From: Neobacillus niacini | GTDB lineage: Bacteria; Bacillota; Bacilli; Bacillales; Cytobacillaceae | Direction of reading: 5' to 3' | Assembly (NCBI RefSeq): GCF_023715415.1 | Contig: NZ_JAMBOB010000005.1 | Coordinates: forward strand, 310,001-374,000 | Length of the DNA: 64,000 nt | Notes under the pieces: generated by a model | Told to the model about the DNA's origin: nothing | What the model saw: the letters and a program-made list of their open reading frames with translations, nothing else | The model's database searches: none | Position numbers and translations under genes: made by a program | In this document: in pieces, positions 9,318 to 17,560 of the stretch | How the letters are laid out: every line of letters starts with the position of its first letter | Numbering within the stretch: position 1 is the first letter of the stretch

Positions 9318-10460
9318 ATGGAAAGAATCTATCTCGACCATGCTGCTACCACTCCGATGCACCCAAGGGTAATTGAAAAGATGATGGAAGTTATGAGCCA
9401 TAACTTTGGTAATCCATCAAGTATTCATTCTTTCGGAAGAGAAGCACGACATTATATAGACTTGGCACGAGAAACTTTAGCCAAGAGTATTGGTGCAAAG
9501 GAAAATGAGATTATTTTTACAAGCGGTGGGACAGAAGCCGATAATATGGCTTTATTTGGTGTTGCTGAAAGCTATCAGCATAAAGGAAAGCACATTATCA
9601 CGACTCAAATCGAACACCATGCAGTACTGCATGCATGCAAGCGTATAGAAAAAATGGGCTTTGAGGTAACCTATCTGCCAGTAGATGAAACAGGGGTAAT
9701 TTCTCTTGATGACCTAAAGGCGGCATTAAGGGAAGATACGATATTGGTTTCAGTCATGTATGGAAATAATGAAATTGGTACGATTCAACCTATAAAGGAA
9801 ATCGGTCAGCTTCTGCAAACACATCAAGCATTGTTCCACAGTGATGCAGTCCAGGCATATGGAATAGAAGAAATCAATGTGGACGAACTCAATGTAGATT
9901 TATTGTCTGTTTCCGCTCATAAGATTAATGGTCCAAAGGGGACTGGATTTCTTTTTGTACGTGACAAGGTTAAGTTAGTTCCTCGTGCCTATGGCGGTGA
10001 GCAGGAACGAAAAAGACGAGCTGGTACGGAGAATGTAGCAGCCATTGTCGGTTTTCAAGAAGCCGCAATCGTCGCAGCAGAAGAACGCTCTGTGAAACGG
10101 GAAAAGTATCAGGGATATAAGAAAACCTTTATCGAACACTTGACTGAACATAATGTAAAGTTTTCCATAAACGGATTGCTTGAAAATTCCATGCCTCATG
10201 TATTAAACTTAAGCTTTCCGGGAACGAACGTGGAAGCAATGCTGGTAAATCTTGATTTAGCTGGGATAGCGGTATCAAGTGGTTCTGCCTGCACGGCGGG
10301 TTCGATTGAACCTTCACATGTCCTGGTTGCCATGTTTGGTAAAGAATCAGAAGTGTTGATTAATTCTATCCGTTTCAGCTTTGGTTTTAACACAACAGAA
10401 GAGCAAATCATCAAGGCTGCTGAAGAAACGGCACGAATTGTGTCACGTCTGAAAAAATAA
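9318..10460 (+). CDS. yrvO: cysteine desulfurase (YrvO/IscS-like), sulfur donor for MnmA
   Basis: PLP-dependent enzyme that takes sulfur from cysteine. It opens with YLDHAATTPM, and the PLP-binding lysine is in SVSAHKINGPKGTGF near residue 200. The active-site cysteine loop SSGSACTAGS is near 320. In B. subtilis YrvO passes sulfur directly to MnmA for 2-thiouridine at the tRNA wobble position. The adjacency to mnmA here supports the same role. I placed the start at ATG 9318 (380 aa), because AGGTGG at 9308-9313 precedes it. Earlier in-frame codons at 9300 (TTG) and 9315 (ATG) are less well spaced. Confidence 0.93.
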   Translation: MERIYLDHAATTPMHPRVIEKMMEVMSHNFGNPSSIHSFGREARHYIDLARETLAKSIGAKENEIIFTSGGTEADNMALFGVAESYQHKGKHIITTQIEHHAVLHACKRIEKMGFEVTYLPVDETGVISLDDLKAALREDTILVSVMYGNNEIGTIQPIKEIGQLLQTHQALFHSDAVQAYGIEEINVDELNVDLLSVSAHKINGPKGTGFLFVRDKVKLVPRAYGGEQERKRRAGTENVAAIVGFQEAAIVAAEERSVKREKYQGYKKTFIEHLTEHNVKFSINGLLENSMPHVLNLSFPGTNVEAMLVNLDLAGIAVSSGSACTAGSIEPSHVLVAMFGKESEVLINSIRFSFGFNTTEEQIIKAAEETARIVSRLKK

Positions 10461-10482
10461 ATAAGTGTGATTGTTGAGGTAA

Positions 10483-11616
<1,134 letters not shown>

Positions 11617-11654
11617 AAAACTCCCTGATTCCAGCTGGAATCAGGGGTTTTTTG
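11617..11654 (+). terminator. terminator of mnmA
   Basis: CCCTGATTCC and GGAATCAGGG form a long perfect stem with loop AGCT, followed by TTTTTT. Confidence 0.92.
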
Positions 11655-11677
11655 TGATAAAAATTAGGTAATTTGAG

Positions 11678-11803
11678 TTTTGGACTTTTTTTATGGGGTT
11701 ATGGACTATTTTTTGTTGGTTATGGACTTTTTTCGGAGGGTTATGGACTTTTTTGGTTACCTTTTGGACCTTTTTCAAGGGGTTTTGTACTTTTAGACAA
11801 TAT
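11678..11803 (+). repeat. 21-bp tandem repeat, five units plus a degenerate sixth
   Basis: Units start at 11678, 11699, 11720, 11741 and 11762, with a decayed one at 11783, each exactly 21 bases. The core is TTATGGACTTTTTT followed by a variable G-rich end. Because 21 is seven codons, one frame stays open (TTG at 11673 to a stop at 11855) and would encode a heptad series such as FGLFLWG, YGLFFVG, YGLFSEG. There is no convincing Shine-Dalgarno for it. The block lies between the mnmA terminator and the yrrB promoter, and function is unknown. Confidence 0.85.
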
Positions 11804-11868
11804 TCCCCATTTACTCAACACAATATCCTATTCCATATCCCTAAACATACGGTAAATAGATAGATTTA

Positions 11869-11877
11869 TGGTATACT
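11869..11877 (+). promoter_or_regulatory. candidate extended -10 promoter of yrrB
   Basis: TG-N-TATACT at 11869-11877, 28 bases before the gene. No good -35 element is visible 17 bases upstream. Confidence 0.45.
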
Positions 11878-11904
11878 CTAAAATTAGAACGGAGTGATTA
11901 TGAC

Positions 11905-12558
11905 ATGGATAAAAACCAATTAGGTGTTCAATACATGCAAGAAGGCAAGTGGGAAGAGGCAGCAAAGATTTTTAATGAGGTCATCGAAGAAAACCCGCAA
12001 GATCCGATTGCCTACATAAATTTTGGTAACGTGCTTTCCGCTGTTGGCGATGATGAGAAAGCCTTGAAATTTTACGAAAAGGCCATTCAATTAGATGAGA
12101 ATACTGCTGCAGCTTATTATAGTGCTGGTACCATATATTTTAGTAACGATAAATTTGAACAAGCTAAAAAGATGTTTGAAACGGCCATGAAAAAAGGGCT
12201 TCAATCTAGCGATAATTATTTCATGCTCGGTCTAACTCTTGTGCAGCTTGAACAGGGGAAATTTGCACTGCCCTATTTACAAAGAAGTGTCGAACTAAAT
12301 GAAGAGGACTCAGAAGCAAGATTCCAATATGGTTTATGTCTGGCACAGCTAGAATTAATTGATGAGGCCATTGTTCAACTCGAAAAATGCATTGAACTAG
12401 ATGATGAACATACGGATGCTTATTATAATCTTGGTGTGTCATATGCATACAAAGAAAATGCAGCCAAAGCATTAGAAATGTTTGATAAAGCTTTGGAGAT
12501 TCAGCCTGATCATCTATTAGCAGGGCATGCGAAAAAGTTGATTGAATCAGCAAGATAA
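11905..12558 (+). CDS. yrrB: tetratricopeptide repeat protein (YrrB)
   Basis: All-TPR protein of 217 aa, about six 34-residue repeats. Repeat features such as AYINFGNVL, AYYSAGTIY, DNYFMLGLTL and AYYNLGVSY recur at regular spacing, each with the small-residue and aromatic positions of a TPR helix pair. TPR superhelices bind partner peptides. In B. subtilis YrrB lies between mnmA and recD2 and has a solved TPR structure, but its partner is not established. No signal or membrane segment. ATG with GGAGTG upstream. It is followed by recD2 after 33 bases. Confidence 0.9.
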   Translation: MDKNQLGVQYMQEGKWEEAAKIFNEVIEENPQDPIAYINFGNVLSAVGDDEKALKFYEKAIQLDENTAAAYYSAGTIYFSNDKFEQAKKMFETAMKKGLQSSDNYFMLGLTLVQLEQGKFALPYLQRSVELNEEDSEARFQYGLCLAQLELIDEAIVQLEKCIELDDEHTDAYYNLGVSYAYKENAAKALEMFDKALEIQPDHLLAGHAKKLIESAR

Positions 12559-12591
12559 ATCGATAAAAAAATAGAAAGGAGGAAGAACCCC

Positions 12592-15006
12592 ATGGATAAG
12601 CAAAGCTCACTTGATTTATTTGCAGAGCAAGGAAAGTTCGTAAAAGGAAAACACCTGGTGACCATCTTTCATAATGAGCAAAATCTTTACACCGTATTAA
12701 GAATTCGTGTGGAAGAAACGAATCATCAATATGATGACAAGGAAGCGGTAATTACCGGTTATTTTCCAAAGATTCACGAGCAGGAAACCTATATTTTCTT
12801 TGGTGAGTTTAAGGAACATCCCAAGTTTGGCATGCAATTCCAAACACAGCATTTTCGAAAGGATATTCCACAAACCAAGCAAGGTGTGGCTGCATATTTA
12901 TCAAGCGAGATGTTTAAAGGGATTGGGAAGAAAACAGCAGAAAACATCGTTGAAACATTAGGAGAAAACGCGATTTCAAAAATACTAAATCAGCCTTCCT
13001 TGCTGGATTCTGTCCCAAGGCTTCCTCCTGATAAGGCAAAAATGCTATACGATACATTGATGGAACACCAGGGTCTCGAGCAGGTGATGGTTGCTTTAAA
13101 CCAATATGGTTTTGGACCGCAGCTTTCCATGCGAATGTATCAAACCTATAAGGATGAAACCCTTGATATTATTCAAAAGAACCCGTATAAGCTTGTAGAG
13201 GATATTGAGGGTATTGGCTTTGGTCGTGCTGATGAGCTGGGCTATCAACTAGGCATTTCAGGGAATCATCCCGATAGAATAAAAGCCGCCTGTCTTTATT
13301 CGCTTGAAAACGAAAGTATGCAGAATGGGCATGTATATGTTCGTGCAGAGGATTTGCTCATACAGGTGAAAAACCTACTCGAAGAAAATAAACGAGATCA
13401 AATTGAATTCACCGATATATCTACAGAGATTTTGAAACTCGAAGAAGAGGGCAAATTAGTTGGTGAGGAAAAGCGTGTTTATTTGCCATCGTTGTATTTT
13501 GCTGAAAAAGGACTTGTAACAAATATTAAAAAAATCCTTGAACAAACACAATACAAGGAGCAATTTCCTGAATCCGAATTTTTGCTGGCGTTAGGGGAAT
13601 TGGAGGAAAGGCTAAAGGTGCAGTATGCCCCCACGCAAAGAGATGCGATTCAAACGGCCTTGATGTCACCGATGTTAATTTTAACAGGGGGGCCAGGAAC
13701 AGGTAAAACCACTGTCATTAAGGGGATTGTTGAGCTTTATGCCGAATTGCATGGCTGTTCTTTAGAGCCAAAAGACTATCATAAAAAAGGTGAACCCTTT
13801 CCATTTTTACTTGCAGCCCCAACAGGAAGGGCAGCAAAAAGAATGAGTGAATCCACCGGTCTGCCGGCGGTGACGATTCATCGTTTACTTGGTTTTAATG
13901 GATCAGAAGGAATGGAGCGTGACGATGCTCCTGAACTTGAAGGGAAAATTCTAATTGTTGATGAGACCTCAATGCTAGATATTTGGTTAGCAAATCAATT
14001 GTTTAAGGCATTGCCTGATACCATTCAGGTTATTCTCGTGGGTGATGAAGATCAGCTGCCTTCCGTAGGACCAGGTCAAGTGCTTAAGGATTTGTTGAGG
14101 TCTGAGGTTGTCCCAACTGTTAGATTAACAGATATTTATCGCCAGGCAGAAGGATCCTCCATTATTGAATTGGCTCATGATATCAAGAAGGGATACTTGC
14201 CAGCAAATGTTACCATGAAGCAGCCTGACCGTTCGTTTATTAAATGTTCCACGGCTCAGATTCCTCAAGTAATTGAAAAGGTTGCTCTTAATGCAAAAAG
14301 TAAAGGGTATTCAGCCAAGGATATTCAAATCCTCGCACCCATGTATAGAGGTCCTGCAGGAATTGACCGATTAAATGTTTTGTTACAAGAAATATTTAAT
14401 CCGAACCCGGACGGTACTCGGAAAGAAATTGCATTTGGAGAAGTGAAATACCGTATTGGTGATAAGGTCCTCCAGCTTGTAAATCAACCAGAAAGCAATG
14501 TTTTTAACGGAGATATTGGTGAAATTATTTCTATTATCTATGCAAAGGAAAATACGGAAAAACAAGATATGGTATACGTTTCCTTCGAAGGTAATGAAGT
14601 TGAATATACAAGACAGGACTTGAATCAAATTACTCATGCCTATTGTTGTTCGGTGCATAAATCTCAGGGAAGTGAATTCCCGATTGTGATTCTTCCCATT
14701 ACAAGAAGCTATTATCGAATGTTACAAAGGAATCTTATTTATACTGCGATAACACGGAGTAAAAAGTCCTTAATTCTTTGTGGTGAAGTGGAAGCATTAA
14801 GGATGGGTGTGGAAAGGGCAGATGAATTAAGCAGACAAACCACATTATCCCAAAAGCTTCAGGAGATGATATCAGTCGAGAATTCTTCCGAAGTAGAAGA
14901 AATGGAAGATGAACCAGGCCTATCTGCTGAAGAAAAATTAATGCAGGTTAATCCAATGATTGGCATGGAAAACCTTACACCTTATGATTTCATGGTAATT
15001 GACTAA
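12592..15006 (+). CDS. recD2: ATP-dependent DNA helicase RecD2 (YrrC)
   Basis: SF1B 5'-3' helicase, 804 aa, of the RecD2 type found in bacteria without RecBC and involved in replication-fork and repair processes. An N-terminal OB-like and helix-hairpin-helix region (GIGKKTAENIVETLG near 106-120, and GIGFGRADELG near 206) precedes the motor. Walker A GGPGTGKTT is at about 365-373. Motif II is IVDETSM near 457, and motif III GDEDQLPSVGPGQVL near 484. The late motifs include HKSQGSEFP near 687 and YTAITRSK near 715. The ATG has AAAGGAGG upstream. It is followed immediately by yrrD. Confidence 0.95.
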   Translation: MDKQSSLDLFAEQGKFVKGKHLVTIFHNEQNLYTVLRIRVEETNHQYDDKEAVITGYFPKIHEQETYIFFGEFKEHPKFGMQFQTQHFRKDIPQTKQGVAAYLSSEMFKGIGKKTAENIVETLGENAISKILNQPSLLDSVPRLPPDKAKMLYDTLMEHQGLEQVMVALNQYGFGPQLSMRMYQTYKDETLDIIQKNPYKLVEDIEGIGFGRADELGYQLGISGNHPDRIKAACLYSLENESMQNGHVYVRAEDLLIQVKNLLEENKRDQIEFTDISTEILKLEEEGKLVGEEKRVYLPSLYFAEKGLVTNIKKILEQTQYKEQFPESEFLLALGELEERLKVQYAPTQRDAIQTALMSPMLILTGGPGTGKTTVIKGIVELYAELHGCSLEPKDYHKKGEPFPFLLAAPTGRAAKRMSESTGLPAVTIHRLLGFNGSEGMERDDAPELEGKILIVDETSMLDIWLANQLFKALPDTIQVILVGDEDQLPSVGPGQVLKDLLRSEVVPTVRLTDIYRQAEGSSIIELAHDIKKGYLPANVTMKQPDRSFIKCSTAQIPQVIEKVALNAKSKGYSAKDIQILAPMYRGPAGIDRLNVLLQEIFNPNPDGTRKEIAFGEVKYRIGDKVLQLVNQPESNVFNGDIGEIISIIYAKENTEKQDMVYVSFEGNEVEYTRQDLNQITHAYCCSVHKSQGSEFPIVILPITRSYYRMLQRNLIYTAITRSKKSLILCGEVEALRMGVERADELSRQTTLSQKLQEMISVENSSEVEEMEDEPGLSAEEKLMQVNPMIGMENLTPYDFMVID

Positions 15007-15037
15007 GACTATAAATGTTCACAGGAGGTGGGACACT

Positions 15038-15514
15038 CTGCGAACATTTTCTTTATTAAAAGGACAACCAGTCTTTGAGTCAAGTACAGGAGCAAAAATT
15101 GGTGAAGTTACTGATTTGTGTATCACTAGCGATGGAGCCGTAAAAGGCCTGATGGTTAAAAAAGGCGCTTTCTTCAAACAAACCTATTTTCTGGACATTC
15201 AAGATGTAGAAGCTTTTGGCTGGGATGGGGTCATGATTGAGGATGATAACAGCCTTGAAAGACTAAAAACAACTCCAGAATATACCCTTAACCATCAACA
15301 CTCTCTTAACGGAAAGATGATGATTTCAAAGAGCGGAGAGTCACTTGGGTTGTTACAGGATGTATATTTTCATGAAGAATTGGGCACAATCGTAGGGTAC
15401 GAAATTACGGATGGTTTCTTTTCGGATATCACAGACGGGAAACAGATTATACATTCCGAGAAGCCCCCTGCAATCGGAAAGGATGCCATCATCGTAGACG
15501 TTAATCATACGTGA
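15038..15514 (+). CDS. yrrD: PRC-barrel domain protein (YrrD)
   Basis: Two PRC-barrel repeats (about residues 1-75 and 80-155) in a 158-aa product beginning with RTFSLLKGQPVF. PRC barrels occur in RimM, photosynthetic reaction centres and many sporulation or envelope-linked proteins; YrrD's role is unknown. The striking point is the start. A perfect AGGAGGTG (15023-15030) is followed seven bases later by CTG (15038), with no ATG, GTG or TTG in frame at that spot. A TTG at 14999 would put the ribosome-binding site inside the coding region. CTG is therefore the likely initiation codon. Confidence 0.8.
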   Translation: MRTFSLLKGQPVFESSTGAKIGEVTDLCITSDGAVKGLMVKKGAFFKQTYFLDIQDVEAFGWDGVMIEDDNSLERLKTTPEYTLNHQHSLNGKMMISKSGESLGLLQDVYFHEELGTIVGYEITDGFFSDITDGKQIIHSEKPPAIGKDAIIVDVNHT

Positions 15515-15526
15515 GGTGTTCTTTCC

Positions 15527-15718
15527 ATGTTCAAATGTCCCAATTGTCAGAGCAAGGATATCGGCAAAATCGGAATAAACCAATATTATTGCTGGAGTTG
15601 TTTTATCGAATTGTCTCTTGCCAAAGGTATTATTAATACCCATCAAGTCGAAGAAGATGGTACACTCAGCTCCTTAGATGACTTGTTTGAAGAAGAAGAA
15701 CGTCGTTACACCATTTAA
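15527..15718 (+). CDS. small zinc-ribbon protein (63 aa)
   Basis: The N-terminus has paired CxxC motifs (CPNC at residues 4-7 and CWSC at 22-25) spaced as in a rubredoxin-like zinc ribbon. It is followed by an acidic C-terminal tail (DLFEEEE). Such proteins often bind metal and mediate RNA, DNA or protein contacts, but the function is not known. ATG with GAGGTG upstream. It sits 12 bases behind yrrD. A similar small gene exists here in B. subtilis (I believe yrzR), so it is probably a genuine conserved gene. Confidence 0.8.
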   Translation: MFKCPNCQSKDIGKIGINQYYCWSCFIELSLAKGIINTHQVEEDGTLSSLDDLFEEEERRYTI

Positions 15719-15800
15719 AGTGGAAACACTTATGTACTGAAGGTAGACAGTAAGCGTAAAAATAGTCGAGCACTGTCAAACTACAGAAGAGGTGAGACGT

Positions 15801-15935
15801 ATGAATAAAGTGATGACTTCCGTTGTTGCATTTGGAGTCGGAATGGCAGCTTATAATCTTGCACAGAGAAACAACATGATGTCTGGCCGTCAAGTGAAAC
15901 GAATGTCAAGAAAGGTAAAACGAGCTTTATTCTAA
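15801..15935 (+). CDS. yrzQ: DUF3918-type small protein (YrzQ-like, 44 aa)
   Basis: A 44-aa reading frame starting at ATG 15801, with AGAGGTGAG immediately upstream. The N-terminal half is hydrophobic (VMTSVVAFGVGMAAYNLA) and could insert in the membrane. The C-terminal half is strongly basic (GRQVKRMSRKVKRALF). This matches the YrzQ/DUF3918 pattern I know from Bacillus and the same genomic place. Function unknown. A terminator starts 5 bases after the stop. Confidence 0.82.
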   Translation: MNKVMTSVVAFGVGMAAYNLAQRNNMMSGRQVKRMSRKVKRALF

Positions 15936-15940
15936 AAATG

Positions 15941-15971
15941 AATCCCCCTCTATGTTGAGGGGGATTTTTGC
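15941..15971 (+). terminator. terminator downstream of yrzQ
   Basis: AATCCCCCTC (15941-15950) pairs perfectly with GAGGGGGATT (15957-15966), followed by Ts. Confidence 0.9.
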
Positions 15972-16031
15972 TAGATGTATAAATCCGCTATTTGTCTCTA
16001 AGAATAATGGTATTAAGGAGGCATTTTATCG

Positions 16032-17117
16032 GTGGAAATTCGGGTTAAATGGTTTTATCGAATAGGTTTTTTGCTTCTTTTACTCATTGCACTTTACGTG
16101 TTTTTAAAAATTCGATTTGTCTGGTTACCCATTGTAAGAGTGGCGATAGTGATTATCCTGCCTTTCTTTATTGGCGGCTTTATTACATATTTGCTTCACC
16201 CAATTGTTGAAAAGCTCCATGAAAAAGGCTTACATCGAGGACTTGCGATTTTTTTGATTTATTTTCTGTTTTTTGGCGGTATTGGATTAGCACTCTATAA
16301 AGGAATTCCTGCTTTTATTTCACAAGTAAGAGACCTTGCAGAAAGTGCGCCCATCCTAGCAGAGCAATACCGAAACTGGATAAAGGAACTTCAATCGCAT
16401 ACACGGGAATGGCCAGATGGTCTTCAAGAGCAAATCAATGAAGGAATTATTGGTTTTGAAAAACGATTAGATTCACTACTAAATGTAATCGTTACTTCCT
16501 TGCTTAGCTTCTTGAATTTTGCGTTTGCCATCATGATTATTCCTTTTATTGCTTTTTATATGTTAAAGGATTTCGGTCTCATTAAAAGAGCGGTATGGTA
16601 TATTACACCTAAAAAATGGCGGAGAAAAGGAACACGATTTCTTATGGATATCGATGAATCACTTGGCAGCTACATTAGAGGACAGCTTTTAGTTTGTCTT
16701 ATTATCGGAAGTCTTTCCTCTATTTTATTTTGGATTTTCCATTTAAAATATCCTCTACTTTTAGGCATGATTATTGGGGTCACAAATGTAATCCCCTATT
16801 TTGGTCCAATTATTGGTGCGGTTCCGGCCGTTATTATCGCTGCCACAGGCTCAGGTAAATTAGTGCTTATTACCGTTGTCATCGTTTTTGGATTACAATT
16901 TTTAGAAGGAAATATATTGTCTCCTTATATCGTGGGAAAAAGTCTGCATATGCACCCATTGATGATTATGATTGCTTTAACGGCAGGCGGAGAAATAGGA
17001 GGAATCCTTGGAATGATTGTAGCTGTACCCGTTCTTGTTGTCCTTAAAGTAAGCATTATTCATGCAAAAAATCATTTCATGCACGAAAAAGTAAAGGAAC
17101 CCGCTCCATCAGATTGA
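16032..17117 (+). CDS. yrrI: AI-2E family transporter (YrrI)
   Basis: Polytopic membrane protein, 361 aa, of the AI-2E transporter/PerM family. Hydrophobic segments lie at about 8-28, 33-56 and 68-90, then after a loop (about 95-150) at about 150-178, 210-235, 240-275, 280-300 and 310-345. The family motif region GVTNVIPYFGPIIGAVPA is near 250-267 and EGNILSPYIVGKSLHMHPL near 293-311. Members have been linked to autoinducer-2 export or Na+/H+ antiport; the substrate here is unknown. The start is GTG with AAGGAGG 10 bases upstream. The stop codon lies within the -35 of the alaS promoter. Confidence 0.88.
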   Translation: MEIRVKWFYRIGFLLLLLIALYVFLKIRFVWLPIVRVAIVIILPFFIGGFITYLLHPIVEKLHEKGLHRGLAIFLIYFLFFGGIGLALYKGIPAFISQVRDLAESAPILAEQYRNWIKELQSHTREWPDGLQEQINEGIIGFEKRLDSLLNVIVTSLLSFLNFAFAIMIIPFIAFYMLKDFGLIKRAVWYITPKKWRRKGTRFLMDIDESLGSYIRGQLLVCLIIGSLSSILFWIFHLKYPLLLGMIIGVTNVIPYFGPIIGAVPAVIIAATGSGKLVLITVVIVFGLQFLEGNILSPYIVGKSLHMHPLMIMIALTAGGEIGGILGMIVAVPVLVVLKVSIIHAKNHFMHEKVKEPAPSD

Positions 17118-17142
17118 CAAACGTTTTTTGTGTGGCTATAAT
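17114..17142 (+). promoter_or_regulatory. consensus sigma-A promoter of alaS
   Basis: Perfect TTGACA (17114-17119), 17-base spacer and TATAAT (17137-17142). The -35 overlaps the yrrI stop codon. Confidence 0.92.
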
Positions 17143-17149
17143 CCCATTA

Positions 17150-17399
17150 TAGAATATTTTGGATAAACATGTTGAAGGACCTTAGTATGTTGTAGACCAT
17201 CTTTTAAGAGAGGAGCTTCCTTGGCTGTGAGAGGCTCTAGATGAAGGATAACAGAAGCTAGTCTGGAGTGCAGCTAACCACTGCCGTCATTGCCGCGTTA
17301 AGGCATTATTTGAGAGATGAACACCAAAGGTTTTGTGTTCATAATCAGGGTGGTACCGCGAGTTAGCTCTCGTCCCTGTTAGGGATGAGGGCTTTTTTG
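17150..17399 (+). promoter_or_regulatory. T-box riboswitch leader of alaS (tRNA-Ala responsive)
   Basis: Conserved T-box AGGGTGGTACCGCG at 17347-17360. A terminator (17364-17398) follows, formed by AGCTCTCGTCCC and GGGATGAGGGCT with a T-run. Stem I features are AGTA (near 17186), AGAGAGG, and TTGGCTG in the apical loop. In the specifier loop, GAAGCTAG places GCT, an alanine codon, at 17257-17259. The loop is flanked by pairing of TGTT with AACA above it and GGAC with GTCT below. The alanine codon agrees with the gene controlled. Confidence 0.92.
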
Positions 17400-17419
17400 T
17401 GTTCATTTTTAAATTATTA

Positions 17420-17540
17420 TCCAGCGTCAGCGCCTAGCCCCTCGAGGTCAAAAAACCTTCGGCAATAAAAGTCAAAAAGCGGACTTTTATTGCCGAAGAA
17501 CTTTTGCTTGTCGGGGCTGAACAAGGCGCTTATGCTTTTA
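17420..17540 (+). repeat. structured intergenic repeat, copy 1 (upstream of alaS)
   Basis: About 120 bases between the T-box terminator and the alaS ribosome-binding site. Outer arms are AGCGCCT (17429-17435) and AGGCGCT (17524-17530), then AGCCCC against GGGGCT. An inner perfect 17-base inverted repeat (17457-17473 with 17482-17498) surrounds an 8-base loop. A second copy with the same layout lies at 51941-52060. I recall similar GC-rich palindromic units being frequent between genes in Bacillaceae. Any mRNA starting at the alaS promoter would carry it. Confidence 0.8.
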
Positions 17541-17560
17541 AACTAGGGAGGCTTATTAAT

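Noticed and set aside
17504..17560. N-terminal extension of AlaS by 19 residues
   Set aside because: The extension is translated from the right half of the intergenic repeat. ATG 17561 has the proper ribosome site and gives the family length.
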